A stretch of DNA of 64,000 nt from SB21 sp964415295 (lineage in GTDB: Bacteria; CLD3; SB21). Made by a program: the position numbers and the translations under genes. Below the pieces are notes generated by a model, which did no database searches, had not been told where the DNA came from, and was given only the letters and a program-made list of their open reading frames with translations. The stretch is from assembly GCA_964415295.1 (NCBI GenBank), contig CAYPYN010000002.1:124001-188000 (forward strand), read 5' to 3'. This document shows, piece by piece, positions 7,126 to 16,613 of the stretch. The stretch's first letter is position 1. Each line of letters opens with the position of its first letter.

Positions 7126-9147
7126 ATGAATCAGAAACCAACCCCGTTTAAGCTGACGTCCGATTTTATTCTCCAGGGCGACCAGAAAGCCGCCGTGGAA
7201 ATGCTCGTCAAAGGCCTTCATGATGGCCAGAAATTCCAGACGCTGCTCGGTGTTACGGGTTCAGGCAAGACCTTCACGATGGCTAACGTGATCGAAAGGA
7301 TAGGCAAACCGACCCTTCTTCTGTCGCATAACAAAACGCTCGCCGCACAGTTGTACGGAGAACTCAAACAATTTTTTCCGGAAAACGCCGTCGAATATTT
7401 CATCAGCTATTACGATTACTATCAGCCCGAGGCGTACGTGCCCTCCAGTGATACTTTCATCGAAAAGGATATGTCCATAAACGATGAGATCGAGAAACTA
7501 CGTCTTCGCGCGACGAGTTCACTCTTAGAAAGACAGGATGTGGTCATTGTTGCCTCGGTGAGCTGCATCTACGGCATCGGATCTCCCCAGGATTACAAGG
7601 ATCTTTACGTCTTCGTAGAATGCGGACAGAAAATAGAGCGGAATAGGATTCTGGAGCGCCTGGTCGATATGCAGTACAACCGTAACGACATGGATTTTAA
7701 ACGAAGTACGTTCCGCGTTCGAGGCGATGTGATCGACGTCTATCCCGCGTATGAGGATTATTTTGTACGTATCGAAATGTTCGGCGAGGAGATCGACAAG
7801 ATCACCTACATCGAACCGGTCTCCAATAAAGTCATCCGACGATCGCAGACGGCCGTGATATTCCCTGCAACGCATTTCGTGACCAGCGAGGCCAAACTGC
7901 ATCAAGCCATCCTGAGGATACAGAAGGAACTGGAAGAGCGTCTGGCGCTGTTCCGTTCACAGGGAAAATTACTCGAAGCCCAGCGCATCGAGCAGCGTAC
8001 TAAATACGATATCGAAATGATGCTGGAACTAGGCTATTGCTCCGGAATAGAAAATTACTCCCGCCACATCGACGGGCGCGGCGAAGGCGAGCGTCCGCAT
8101 TGTCTCATGGATTATTTTCCAAAAGACTTCCTGATGATCATCGACGAATCGCACGTCACGATCCCGCAGGTTCGCGCCATGTACAACGGCGACCGGGCCC
8201 GTAAGACCACGCTGGTGGATTACGGATTCCGCCTGCCGTCGGCGCTGGACAACCGGCCGCTGAAATTTGAAGAGTTTGAAAAAATGCTGGATCAGGTGAT
8301 CTTTGTCAGCGCAACACCCGCGGACTATGAATTACAGAGAAGCGAGGGCGTCATCATTGAACAAATCATCCGCCCGACCGGACTGCTCGATCCGCTCATT
8401 GAGGTAAGACCTGTTAAGAACCAGATCGACGACCTTATCCATGAAATTCGAGCCTGCACGGCCAAATCGGAACGCGTGCTGGTCACAACATTGACGAAAC
8501 GCATGGCGGAAGATCTGACGGAATATCTGTCCAATCTAAAGATCCGTGTCCGTTACATGCATTCAGAGATCGATTCGCTGGAGAGGGTCAATATTCTTCG
8601 CGACCTCCGTCTGGCGGAGTTTGACGTGCTCGTCGGCATCAATCTCCTTCGCGAAGGGCTGGATCTACCCGAAGTCTCTCTGGTCGCCGTCATTGACGCG
8701 GATAAAGAAGGTTTCCTCCGCAGCGAACGTTCCCTCATGCAGACGGCGGGCCGCGCCGCGCGTCACGTAAACGGCAAAGTGATATTTTATGCGGACAAGA
8801 TCACCGACTCCATGAAATCCGTGATCGACGAAACCAACCGGAGGCGGCAGCTCCAGATCGAACACAATGCGGAGCATGACATCACACCGACCGGCATTTC
8901 TAAGTCGCGGGAAGAGATCATCAGAGCCACTTCCGTGGCGGATTATTTTGTATACAAGAGCGAACAGGACGAGTATCGCAACGTTGCCGAAAATCTCCCT
9001 GATTATGACGCCATGATGAGTGCGGAAGACAGACAAGAACTAATCCGAAAACTGAAAAGCGAGATGCAGGAAGCTGTGAAGAAGCTTGAATTCGAAAAGG
9101 CGGCGCATTTACGCGATCAGATAGCAAAAATCGAGGGCAAAACGTAA
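7126..9147 (+). CDS. uvrB: excinuclease ABC subunit B
   Basis: 673 residues, full length for UvrB. Walker A is GVTGSGKT (42-49) and the helicase motif II is DESH (in MIIDESHVTIPQ). Motifs V and VI appear in INLLREGLDLPE and QTAGRAARH, and the C-terminal UVR domain (about 635-670, FEKAAHLRDQI) binds UvrC. UvrB is loaded by UvrA at bulky DNA lesions, inserts its beta-hairpin to verify damage and positions UvrC for incision. UvrA and UvrC are not in the window. No Shine-Dalgarno is evident at the ATG. A TPR lipoprotein gene follows 56 bases later on the same strand. Confidence 0.98.
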   Translation: MNQKPTPFKLTSDFILQGDQKAAVEMLVKGLHDGQKFQTLLGVTGSGKTFTMANVIERIGKPTLLLSHNKTLAAQLYGELKQFFPENAVEYFISYYDYYQPEAYVPSSDTFIEKDMSINDEIEKLRLRATSSLLERQDVVIVASVSCIYGIGSPQDYKDLYVFVECGQKIERNRILERLVDMQYNRNDMDFKRSTFRVRGDVIDVYPAYEDYFVRIEMFGEEIDKITYIEPVSNKVIRRSQTAVIFPATHFVTSEAKLHQAILRIQKELEERLALFRSQGKLLEAQRIEQRTKYDIEMMLELGYCSGIENYSRHIDGRGEGERPHCLMDYFPKDFLMIIDESHVTIPQVRAMYNGDRARKTTLVDYGFRLPSALDNRPLKFEEFEKMLDQVIFVSATPADYELQRSEGVIIEQIIRPTGLLDPLIEVRPVKNQIDDLIHEIRACTAKSERVLVTTLTKRMAEDLTEYLSNLKIRVRYMHSEIDSLERVNILRDLRLAEFDVLVGINLLREGLDLPEVSLVAVIDADKEGFLRSERSLMQTAGRAARHVNGKVIFYADKITDSMKSVIDETNRRRQLQIEHNAEHDITPTGISKSREEIIRATSVADYFVYKSEQDEYRNVAENLPDYDAMMSAEDRQELIRKLKSEMQEAVKKLEFEKAAHLRDQIAKIEGKT

Positions 9148-9203
9148 GCAATACCGCCATTTCTCTTGCCATTATCTCGATCCTTGGCTATATTTCCGCC
9201 CAT

Positions 9204-10007
9204 ATGAACTGCAATTATGCTTTTGGCATTTTGTTCTTTCTCAGTATGATGGCGATTGCCGGCTGCGGCGGGTGCGATGCGCGTAAACTTGAAAAGGCCG
9301 AGCCTTTCTTCAGAACGGGTGTCGCGCTGGAACGGGAAGGAAATTTTTCTTCGGCTGCGGAACAATACCGTTTGGCCATTGAAGCGTTTCCCGACTACCG
9401 CAACGCCTATTTTCAACTGGGCAATCTGTATGACAAAATGGGAATCCCGGCGCGGGCGCGCGACTGTTTCAGCAGAGTCGTTGAACTGGATCCGGATTTT
9501 GCCGAGGGATATAATAACCTGGGTAACGCGTATGGTCAGCTCGGTAAGCTTGATTCGGCCATCTGGGCCTATGCGGAAGCCATCAGGATCGACAGAAGGC
9601 TGGCAAGTGGGCATTTTAATTTAGGTCAGGCTTACATCTTGAAGAGGGAATTTGTCAAGGCGGAAGCCGAATTGTCGGAGGCGGCTGAACTGGAGCCCGC
9701 CAACTCCAAATACGTCATGACCCTGGGCCTTCTCTACTCCACTCAGCAGAAATTCCCAGAGGCGGCGGATCATCTAGAAAGAGCGGTCAAATTGGATGAC
9801 CGCAGTACCCAGGCTTTTTATCAGCTTGGCATGGCTTATAAAGAACTGAAAAGGTACGATGAAGCTATCGCATCCTTACAAAAACACCTGGCGTTACTGA
9901 CCGATTTCCAGGAACAGAATATTGTCCGGATAAAGATACGCGACATCCAAATGCTCAAGGCCAGGGAAAAACTCGCAAATTCAAAAAAAGGGTCCTTTAG
10001 ACCTTAA
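9204..10007 (+). CDS. TPR-repeat lipoprotein
   Basis: 267 residues. A short hydrophobic N-terminus with lipobox AIAGC (Cys near 21) marks a lipoprotein. The rest is about six tetratricopeptide repeats, visible as repeated A..G..Y/F..A...P patterns (for example PDYRNAYFQLGNLYDKMG and PDFAEGYNNLGNAYGQLG). TPRs are protein-binding scaffolds; no partner can be inferred. The gene lies between uvrB and the sigma factor. No clear Shine-Dalgarno. Confidence 0.85.
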   Translation: MNCNYAFGILFFLSMMAIAGCGGCDARKLEKAEPFFRTGVALEREGNFSSAAEQYRLAIEAFPDYRNAYFQLGNLYDKMGIPARARDCFSRVVELDPDFAEGYNNLGNAYGQLGKLDSAIWAYAEAIRIDRRLASGHFNLGQAYILKREFVKAEAELSEAAELEPANSKYVMTLGLLYSTQQKFPEAADHLERAVKLDDRSTQAFYQLGMAYKELKRYDEAIASLQKHLALLTDFQEQNIVRIKIRDIQMLKAREKLANSKKGSFRP

Positions 10008-10071
10008 TTTTCTTATTTTTCGTTTACTTCCGGTCAAAAACCGCAATGTATAACTAATTTGATTAGGATTC

Positions 10072-10656
10072 ATGAAACCAGCCACGCCTTCGTACGAAAA
10101 CGCAACGGTTGAATCGGATCAAAGGTTCATCGAACGTATCCGCCAGGGGGATGAAAGGGCCCTCGCCGAACTGTATCGGAATAATATCGTGATGGTTCGC
10201 AAATACATCATGGACAACAGCGGACGCGACGATGATGCGCAGGACATGTTACAGGATGCCCTGATTGTTCTTTGGGAAAACGTAACCCGGGGCGATTTCG
10301 ATCTGACCTCCAAGATCAGCACCTATATTTACTCGGTGGTAAGAAACAAATGGCTGCGCGAACTGAACAAGCGCAAGGTGGGAAAGGTCAGCTCGATCGA
10401 AGACCATGAAGTGGTGGAAGAACGGATCGACGCTTTGAGGAACATCATACATAAAGAAGAATATAAGGTCATACTGCAATGTATCGGTCAAATGGGAACG
10501 ACGTGCAAGAAAGTACTGACCATGTTTTACCTCGAAGAAAAAGGCATGGAAGAAATAGCCCGTGTCATGCATTTCAGCAATACCGACGTTGCCAAAGCTA
10601 AGAAATGGCAATGCAAGAAAGAGCTGGAGAAATTAGTGAAAAAAGAATTCAAGTAA
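10072..10656 (+). CDS. RNA polymerase ECF-type sigma factor
   Basis: 194 residues: sigma region 2 at about 25-100 (LAELYRNNIVMVRKYI, then AQDMLQDALIVLWEN) and region 4 helix-turn-helix at about 130-190 (MEEIARVMHFSNTDVAKAKKW). The region 4 ending in a K..QCKKELEKL pattern is typical of ECF sigma factors in Bacteroidetes and relatives. A single-TM protein encoded 42 bases downstream is the probable anti-sigma factor. The signal and regulon are unknown. Confidence 0.88.
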   Translation: MKPATPSYENATVESDQRFIERIRQGDERALAELYRNNIVMVRKYIMDNSGRDDDAQDMLQDALIVLWENVTRGDFDLTSKISTYIYSVVRNKWLRELNKRKVGKVSSIEDHEVVEERIDALRNIIHKEEYKVILQCIGQMGTTCKKVLTMFYLEEKGMEEIARVMHFSNTDVAKAKKWQCKKELEKLVKKEFK

Positions 10657-10698
10657 GACCCTAAAACCCTTTCTAAGAATAAAAGAGAAAAGAGTTCC

Positions 10699-11640
10699 AT
10701 GTTAACCCAGGATGAAAGAAATTGGCTCGAAGAAAATGATGTGCTCGACCGGCATATTTTCGGAAGGCTGACCGAGGAAGAATCGGCCCGCCTGCAATTT
10801 CTTCTCGATAAAGATCCTTCTTTCCAGGAGGAATTCGACCTGAATATTGCCATGGCGGCCGCTATTCGCCACAATGGCCGTCTGGAAATGAAACAACGTT
10901 TGCAGACTTCGATCAAAGAAGACGCGGGCACTCCCACCGAACCGGTGGTGCTTCCAATGACGGCGCGCGAATCCGGCCGGCGTGAAGGGTTTCCTTTATT
11001 GCTCAAACTCGCTGCAGCGGTTTTGGTTCTCGCCGGCGCCTCGGTCATCTTCTACCAACTGTTCTTCAGCCGGCCCGTTCAAACGCCAATGGCCGACGAG
11101 CAAATCAAGAAAGAATCAACACCGGCTCAAACCGAGACGCCCAAAGAGTCGGTGCGTATGACACCGCCGGACGAATCCAAGAAGGTGGCCGCTAAGAAGA
11201 GTACCGGTAAACAGAAAGCCGAAGAAAAACCTATGATCGCGGCCACCCCGCCGGAAAATATACTGCAGAAGCGCAACCAGAGGTTTCATGCCGAAAGCCT
11301 GATGATGCCCAAACCCAATGAGGTGGATGCGGTGGTCATTACAGAGGACGTGAAAACGGAAACACCGACCAAGATCCTGTTCAAGAACCCGACGGACCTG
11401 ATAGCGGTCAACATCAAGGAAACGCAATCCGAAGAAAACGGCCGGCTGGGATGGTTCTACGTGGTGTATGAGAATCGGATACTCAATGTCTATATTGATA
11501 ATTCAAAATATCTGGCCTTGTTCCGGAATGCACGCCTGACCGAGTCTGCGTCGGCCTTGGTGATCGAAATCAGAGACGCCGCCTATACTGTGGACCTTAG
11601 CGCCAAAGACAAATTCAAGAAAGCGGTTTTGAAACCCTGA
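10699..11640 (+). CDS. putative membrane-anchored anti-sigma factor
   Basis: 313 residues. The N-terminal 65 residues (DRHIFGRLTEEESARLQ, then DPSFQEEFD) resemble the cytoplasmic domain of FCB anti-sigma factors. A membrane helix covers about 99-122 (LLLKLAAAVLVLAGASVIFY). A Lys/Pro/Thr-rich periplasmic linker (125-200) and a beta-rich domain follow (230-313). The position right after the ECF sigma gene supports an anti-sigma role. There is no zinc-binding HXXXCXXC motif, so it is not a ZAS-type protein. Its stop codon overlaps the mobA start by one base. Confidence 0.68.
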   Translation: MLTQDERNWLEENDVLDRHIFGRLTEEESARLQFLLDKDPSFQEEFDLNIAMAAAIRHNGRLEMKQRLQTSIKEDAGTPTEPVVLPMTARESGRREGFPLLLKLAAAVLVLAGASVIFYQLFFSRPVQTPMADEQIKKESTPAQTETPKESVRMTPPDESKKVAAKKSTGKQKAEEKPMIAATPPENILQKRNQRFHAESLMMPKPNEVDAVVITEDVKTETPTKILFKNPTDLIAVNIKETQSEENGRLGWFYVVYENRILNVYIDNSKYLALFRNARLTESASALVIEIRDAAYTVDLSAKDKFKKAVLKP

Positions 11641-12254
11641 TGAACAAAAATGTAAAGCCGGGCGGGATCATATTACTCGGCGGTAAGTCGCAAAGAATGG
11701 GAACGGATAAATATCTGCTCCCATTTTTTAATTTGACGCTGATCGAACGACTCATTCGCGAACTGGAGAAGGAAACGGCCGAGGTTATTTTGATCAGCAA
11801 CGAACCGGAGAAACTCCATTTTCTGTCAAATAAGAAATATAAGGATATCCACCGCGTAACCTGCGCTCTGAGCGGTCTTCACGCCGGACTCACCCATTCC
11901 CCGTATGAATACAATTTCGTATTAGCGTGTGATCTTCCGCTATTCGACACCCGTGCGGTTCCGTATTTCTCAAATCAAATGAGGAGCGGTGTACAAGCGG
12001 TCGTCCCATTGACAACTAAAGGATACGAACCACTGTGCGCATTGTACTCCAAGAATTGCCTGACAGAAATAGACCGCATGTTTGCTGAAAAGAATTATGC
12101 CATTCACGGACTATTGGATCGTATCGGGTTGGAAACCATAGATTCATCGCAGATCGAAGCGATCACCCACCCGGACATTTTCTACAACATGAATACGCCT
12201 GAGGAATACCGGGAAGCACTTTCCAAATTTGAAGCCTTAAATAAAAAAAGCTGA
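11640..12254 (+). CDS. mobA: molybdenum cofactor guanylyltransferase
   Basis: 204 residues, the usual MobA length. The nucleotide-binding motif near the start (LLGGKSQRMGTDKYLLPF) is the NTP-transferase signature LxGGxSxRMGxDK, and ACDLPLF carries the metal-binding Asp. MobA attaches GMP to molybdopterin to make MGD for DMSO-reductase-family enzymes. The ATG overlaps the stop of the putative anti-sigma gene (TGATG), so the two are translationally coupled, an unexpected pairing. No molybdoenzyme is encoded here. The stop lies inside the stem of the terminator at 12244-12275. Confidence 0.88.
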   Translation: MNKNVKPGGIILLGGKSQRMGTDKYLLPFFNLTLIERLIRELEKETAEVILISNEPEKLHFLSNKKYKDIHRVTCALSGLHAGLTHSPYEYNFVLACDLPLFDTRAVPYFSNQMRSGVQAVVPLTTKGYEPLCALYSKNCLTEIDRMFAEKNYAIHGLLDRIGLETIDSSQIEAITHPDIFYNMNTPEEYREALSKFEALNKKS

Positions 12255-12275
12255 CCCATGCAGGTCAGCTTTTTT
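12244..12275. terminator. bidirectional rho-independent terminator
   Basis: Stem AAAAAAGCTGACC/GGTCAGCTTTTTT with a 6-base loop (12257-12262). A run of T follows on both strands. It ends mobA (plus) and the gene ending at 12297 (minus). Confidence 0.9.
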
Positions 12276-12296
12276 GTTCAAAAGATCTTCTGAATC

Positions 12297-13142
12297 TTAG
12301 CGAATTTTGAAACCGAGTCCGACATTGGCCGCTTTGTATTTACCCAAATTGATATCGGCGTTGACATACATCAAGAGTAAATTGATTGTAACACCGCCAT
12401 ACAGCCTGGATTTGTTAGTGCCATCCGCACTGAATTCAATCTTGCCTGCGCCGGTTTCTGTATAGGATATATCCGACGAGGAAGATTCCAATGCAAAGCC
12501 TCCATAAAAATTAAACAACAACAGACTCTTGCTGGCCAATAAATGGTACGATGTGGAAGTCGCGGACAAATATTTGCCAACATCAACACTTTGATAGGTG
12601 AATCCGGCGGCCACATCAAGCGGTAACGGAACAGGGATCCATTGATTCAGGTTATGTTTAACGCCAAATCCGAGCATACCTACTTTGCCTACATCACCGG
12701 CATCTATTTTTGGCATGAATCTCAGCACAACGTCAGTCTTGAATGGAACTCCAACGGTAATCTGAGGGGCCACAAAAGGTATTGTATTCGGTATTTGTCC
12801 ATCAGGAAATGTTCCCATAACGTACGTGGCGCCCTTGTCACCAATAACTGTAGCGGTCGGTTCCGTTTCGCCGACGGGAATGAATGTTTTGTCCTTGTTA
12901 GGAGCCATAGCCATCATGGCAACAACGCCGAATTCCAATCCTAAAATGGGATGTGCATTGGCCGAATGAAAGAAACCGCTGCTCATGTTCATGCCGGTTC
13001 CATTTACTAATGGCTGTATATACATTTTTCCATTAGCCTCACCTAATTGCTGCAGAGCTTCTAATACTTTGTCCTGCGCTCTGGCCGACGCCGTAAGCAA
13101 AACCAAAGCTGTAATTACACTCAGAAATCTCGTAGCTTTCAT
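12297..13142 (-). CDS. DUF6588-like secreted, probably outer-membrane protein
   Basis: 281 residues with a signal peptide (MKATRFLSVITALVLLTASARA). The mature part alternates short hydrophobic strands and turns and ends in a strand (NVGLGFKIR), consistent with an outer-membrane barrel. The layout resembles the DUF6588 family of Bacteroidetes and relatives (QLGEANGKMYIQPLVNG, then APQITVGVPFKTDVVLRF). The function is unknown. AGGAG lies about nine bases before the ATG. It is monocistronic, ending at a shared terminator. Confidence 0.62.
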   Translation of the reverse strand: MKATRFLSVITALVLLTASARAQDKVLEALQQLGEANGKMYIQPLVNGTGMNMSSGFFHSANAHPILGLEFGVVAMMAMAPNKDKTFIPVGETEPTATVIGDKGATYVMGTFPDGQIPNTIPFVAPQITVGVPFKTDVVLRFMPKIDAGDVGKVGMLGFGVKHNLNQWIPVPLPLDVAAGFTYQSVDVGKYLSATSTSYHLLASKSLLLFNFYGGFALESSSSDISYTETGAGKIEFSADGTNKSRLYGGVTINLLLMYVNADINLGKYKAANVGLGFKIR

Positions 13143-13274
13143 GACATCACTCTCCTCATTTTGTTATTTGACTTAGTGAGAACCACCTGATAATGTATCC
13201 AAAAGACGTGCCGTTAGCAAATATTTTGGAGTTCCGTTGTTATTATTGAGTTAAGGAATAAATCAATACAAAGT

Positions 13275-13326
13275 AGTCGCAAAAAAGATATTTTAAAGTC
13301 CGTTCTACTGTCTTTAATGTGCGACT
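13275..13326. repeat. interrupted inverted repeat after the ABC exporter gene
   Basis: AGTCGCA (13275-13281) pairs with TGCGACT (13320-13326), and TTAAAG further in pairs with CTTTAA. The arms differ in length by about eight bases. It directly follows the stop of the ABC exporter gene (minus strand, 13328) and may be a weak terminator. There is no clean T run. Confidence 0.35.
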
Positions 13327-13327
13327 T

Positions 13328-15121
13328 CTATTGTTCCAATGTCTCCATTTCTTCCTCAAGTAACTGCCTTTGATACATATCGGCATAATGACCCTTCAAG
13401 GAGAGAAGTTCCTCATGGGTCCCGCGTTCAATGATCTCACCATCGGCCAGAGTGATAATGAGGTCGGCGTGTTTCACAGTCTGGATCCGGTGACTTACGA
13501 TCAGACAGGTTCGCCCCTGCATCAATACGCGGAGGCGCTTAAGGATCTCATCTTCCGTTCGCGTATCGACGCTTGAAAGCGAATCGTCCAATATCAGTAT
13601 TTTGGGCATGCGAATGACCGCTCTCGCCAGCGCAAGCCGTTGTTTCTGCCCTCCGGACAATGTGATACCACGCTCCCCGATGATCGTGTCGTATTTTTCC
13701 GGAAATTCGTCGATATTGGATTTCAATTGCGATACCTCGGCGGCCCAGTCTACGCTTTCCATGTCCGCTTGCTCATTCCCGAATACGATGTTTTCATAAA
13801 TACTGTCAGAAAACAGGAAATGGTCCTGCGGTACCATACCGATCTGAGCCCTCAATGTCTTCAAAGGGATCTCGTGTATTTCAAGATCATCAAGAAATAA
13901 TCCTCCTTTAGGCAAATTGAATAAACGCGGGATCAGATTAACGAGAGTACTCTTGCCGGATCCGGTCTGTCCGACTATACCTACGGTCATACCGGGTTCA
14001 ATGATCAGATTGATACCGCGTAAGACCTTTCGGTCGTCGCGGTAAGAGAAATCGAGGGATCGGAATTCGATCTTGCCTTTCAGGCTCTGCACATCCCTCA
14101 CCTCCGGGCCGTCCTTGATCTCCGGTTCCGTTTCAAAAATCTGATTCATACGCTTCATCGAAGCCGAACCTCTTTGAAAGATGCTCAAAACCCAACCCAA
14201 TGCGATGATAGGCCAGATCAACATGGCCAGATACTGATTGAACGCGACAAAATCCCCAAGCGAAATGAGTCCGGTCGCGACCTGACGGCCTCCGTACCAC
14301 AGCAGCCCCGCAACGCTCAAACCGATCGTGAGGATCACGCTGGACATCATGACGCCCCGAACCAGCACCATGGACATATTCAAACGGACATAATCACGGC
14401 TCAGGTCTTTGAACTTAGCAACTTCGAAAGCTTCACGGACATAAGATTTGATAACGCGAATTCCGGAGAAATTCTCCTGCGCGGCCGAACTGATATCCGA
14501 AAGCTTTTCCTGCACTCTTTGGGAACGGATATGGATGAGCCTTGACAGCTGGTTGATCGCAAACGATAGCACGATCAAAGGTATAAAAGCGACCAGCGTC
14601 AGTTCGGGACTAATATGAATCATCATCGGCAGGACATAAACGAACGAGACGATCGTATTGGCCGTATACATGATCCCGGGGCCCAACACATCCCTTACGT
14701 TACCAAGATCATTGATCATTCGGCTCATCAGGTCGCCGGTCTGCGTATACTGGAAGAACTTTACGGGCAATTTCTGCAGATGGGAGAAGAAATCACCGCG
14801 CAGATCGTATTCGATCTTTCGCGAAGCGACGATCAGAGTTTGACGCATGAAATATAGAAAAACGGCGTGCATGAGTTCCATGCCTAAAAACAGAACAATG
14901 TACGCTATCACCAGCTGCACTCCGAAAGTCTGTAATAACCATTCTGCGGATGATGAAAAAGGAGAGGCTGCAGTCTCTCCGAGCCCCGTCAGAAGATCGA
15001 TGGCTCCTTTGGTAAACTGCGGGCTCATGGACTGAAAAAGATTTTTCAGGATTACGAATAAGAAGCCCAGGATGAGATAATAACGGTATTTGGCAAAATA
15101 AGGTTTGAGTCGACGAAACAT
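13328..15121 (-). CDS. ABC exporter half-transporter (membrane plus ATPase), YheI/BmrC-like
   Basis: 597 residues: six membrane helices (about 15-310) fused to an ATPase. Walker A is GQTGSGKS (384-391), the signature LSGGQ (488-492), Walker B ILILDD (508-513), with a switch histidine in IVSHR. The residue after the Walker B Asp is Asp513, not the usual catalytic Glu. That is typical of the degenerate half of heterodimeric exporters such as B. subtilis YheI. It should export a hydrophobic compound or lipid across the inner membrane, probably with a second half-transporter encoded elsewhere. nadD ends 3 bases upstream, so both are in the bamD-nadD operon. Confidence 0.93.
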   Translation of the reverse strand: MFRRLKPYFAKYRYYLILGFLFVILKNLFQSMSPQFTKGAIDLLTGLGETAASPFSSSAEWLLQTFGVQLVIAYIVLFLGMELMHAVFLYFMRQTLIVASRKIEYDLRGDFFSHLQKLPVKFFQYTQTGDLMSRMINDLGNVRDVLGPGIMYTANTIVSFVYVLPMMIHISPELTLVAFIPLIVLSFAINQLSRLIHIRSQRVQEKLSDISSAAQENFSGIRVIKSYVREAFEVAKFKDLSRDYVRLNMSMVLVRGVMMSSVILTIGLSVAGLLWYGGRQVATGLISLGDFVAFNQYLAMLIWPIIALGWVLSIFQRGSASMKRMNQIFETEPEIKDGPEVRDVQSLKGKIEFRSLDFSYRDDRKVLRGINLIIEPGMTVGIVGQTGSGKSTLVNLIPRLFNLPKGGLFLDDLEIHEIPLKTLRAQIGMVPQDHFLFSDSIYENIVFGNEQADMESVDWAAEVSQLKSNIDEFPEKYDTIIGERGITLSGGQKQRLALARAVIRMPKILILDDSLSSVDTRTEDEILKRLRVLMQGRTCLIVSHRIQTVKHADLIITLADGEIIERGTHEELLSLKGHYADMYQRQLLEEEMETLEQ

Positions 15122-15124
15122 GAT

Positions 15125-15712
15125 CTAATGCGTAAAATACAACTTGTTTTCTGTGATGTATCGCTCCACGGATTCAGGAACCATACCATGCACCGATAAT
15201 CCTCTGCGAAGGCGCGATCGGATTTCAGATGAAGAAAAATCGGTCAGAGGCACATCCAGCATGACGGCGCGTTCCATAAATCGCTTCTCGGCATGGGCCG
15301 TATCGGCGCCTGCTCTCGGATATACGATGAAACGCACCTCCCGAATCAGCCGATCGGGTTCTTTCCATGCCGGCAGGCCCAGTAGTGAATCCGCCCCAAT
15401 GATAAGGTGCCACTCAACGCCGGGATGCACTTCTTTCATCGTTTCCAGAGTTCGCACGGTATACGATAGCCCTCCCAAGCGGAATTCCATGTCGTCGGCC
15501 GCCATACACTTCTTCCCTTCAATAGCCAGGCGAACCATATGCATTCGATGTTCAAACGGAAGAATGTGTTGGTCTGTTTTGTGCGGAGGACGGGCCGACG
15601 GAAGGAAAAGTATTTCTTCGACCTCCGTTCTTGTCAGTACGGTTTCGGCAATGAGGAGATGGCCATTATGAACGGGATCGAATGTGCCCCCGAAAATCCC
15701 GAGTTTTTTCAT
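15125..15712 (-). CDS. nadD: nicotinate-nucleotide adenylyltransferase
   Basis: 195 residues, full length. GIFGGTFDPVHNGHL is the nucleotidyltransferase motif with the HXGH-type HNGH, and DFSSSEIRSRLRRG matches the family ISSTxIR phosphate-binding motif. It adenylates nicotinate mononucleotide to deamido-NAD in NAD synthesis. It sits 10 bases after bamD and 3 before the ABC exporter. Confidence 0.96.
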   Translation of the reverse strand: MKKLGIFGGTFDPVHNGHLLIAETVLTRTEVEEILFLPSARPPHKTDQHILPFEHRMHMVRLAIEGKKCMAADDMEFRLGGLSYTVRTLETMKEVHPGVEWHLIIGADSLLGLPAWKEPDRLIREVRFIVYPRAGADTAHAEKRFMERAVMLDVPLTDFSSSEIRSRLRRGLSVHGMVPESVERYITENKLYFTH

Positions 15713-15722
15713 TGAACCGGTA

Positions 15723-16547
15723 TCAATGGATCGCTTCGCTTGCGACCGCCGTCCTATTTTTGTTCTTTTCTTTTTCCAGTTTCGCCTCTTTTTCCTTGAT
15801 CTCCGTCAGTAGATCTCTGGCATCTTCAACCAGCGATTTCTCCTGAGGATAGTCGTCAATGAAGCGTCTGAGGATCAACGTCGCCTTCTGGTACTCACCG
15901 AGTTTGAAATTGCAGTAGCCTTTCCAATATCTTGACCGGCCGGCATAAGGCGAATCGTAATAATCGATGATAACCTGATCATAATACACAATGGCCGCTT
16001 CAAATTCGCTGATCTTGCGGTAGATATTGGCGCTCTCGAAATGTTTCCGGGCCAGTTTGAGCTTGATCAAAACAAATAAGGAATCCACTTCCCTGCGCTT
16101 TTCACTTTTCGGAAAAAGATCCTGAAAATTCTGAATGGCCTGAACGGCATCATAGGTAAATTTCTGATCCAAAGCATAACCCGGTGACAGTTCGTTGTAG
16201 CATACCACGAGACGATGCATAGACGTTTCTACAAACTCGCTCCGGGGAAAGCTGGAAACCAAACGGTCGTACTCCGAACTCGCCGATACGTAGTCCTTCT
16301 GCTTGAAATAACATTCGGCCAGGTAATACTGCGCATCGTCGGCGATGTCGGATCCGCTGAACTTATAAGTGATCAGAGAAAACTCATCGGAGGCTTTAAT
16401 GTAGTTCTTCTTATTAAAATATTTCATCGCGTATTCGAAATGCTCACGCGAGGTCATATACTGCGTGACATTCTTCTTACTGCATGCATTCAAAAAGAGG
16501 CCGCATGCGATGATCAGACTCATGGAAAAAACTATCCTACGGAACAT
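15723..16547 (-). CDS. bamD: outer-membrane assembly lipoprotein BamD
   Basis: 274 residues with a lipoprotein signal (lipobox LNAC, Cys22) and TPR-like repeats typical of BamD. Motifs include YFNKKNYIKASDEFSLITYKF and YLAECYFKQKDYVSASSEYDRL, and VDDYPQEKSLVEDA-type spacing continues to the C-terminus. The last 30 residues are Lys/Glu-rich. BamD and BamA form the core that inserts barrels into the outer membrane; bamA lies at 55.6 kb in this window. AAGGAG lies just before the ATG. First gene of bamD-nadD-ABC. Confidence 0.9.
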   Translation of the reverse strand: MFRRIVFSMSLIIACGLFLNACSKKNVTQYMTSREHFEYAMKYFNKKNYIKASDEFSLITYKFSGSDIADDAQYYLAECYFKQKDYVSASSEYDRLVSSFPRSEFVETSMHRLVVCYNELSPGYALDQKFTYDAVQAIQNFQDLFPKSEKRREVDSLFVLIKLKLARKHFESANIYRKISEFEAAIVYYDQVIIDYYDSPYAGRSRYWKGYCNFKLGEYQKATLILRRFIDDYPQEKSLVEDARDLLTEIKEKEAKLEKEKNKNRTAVASEAIH

Positions 16548-16613
16548 AAACTCCTTTTTACGGTTCGATAAGTTTATATGATTTCAAATCTATTGTTTTC
16601 GGCAAAAGTATCC

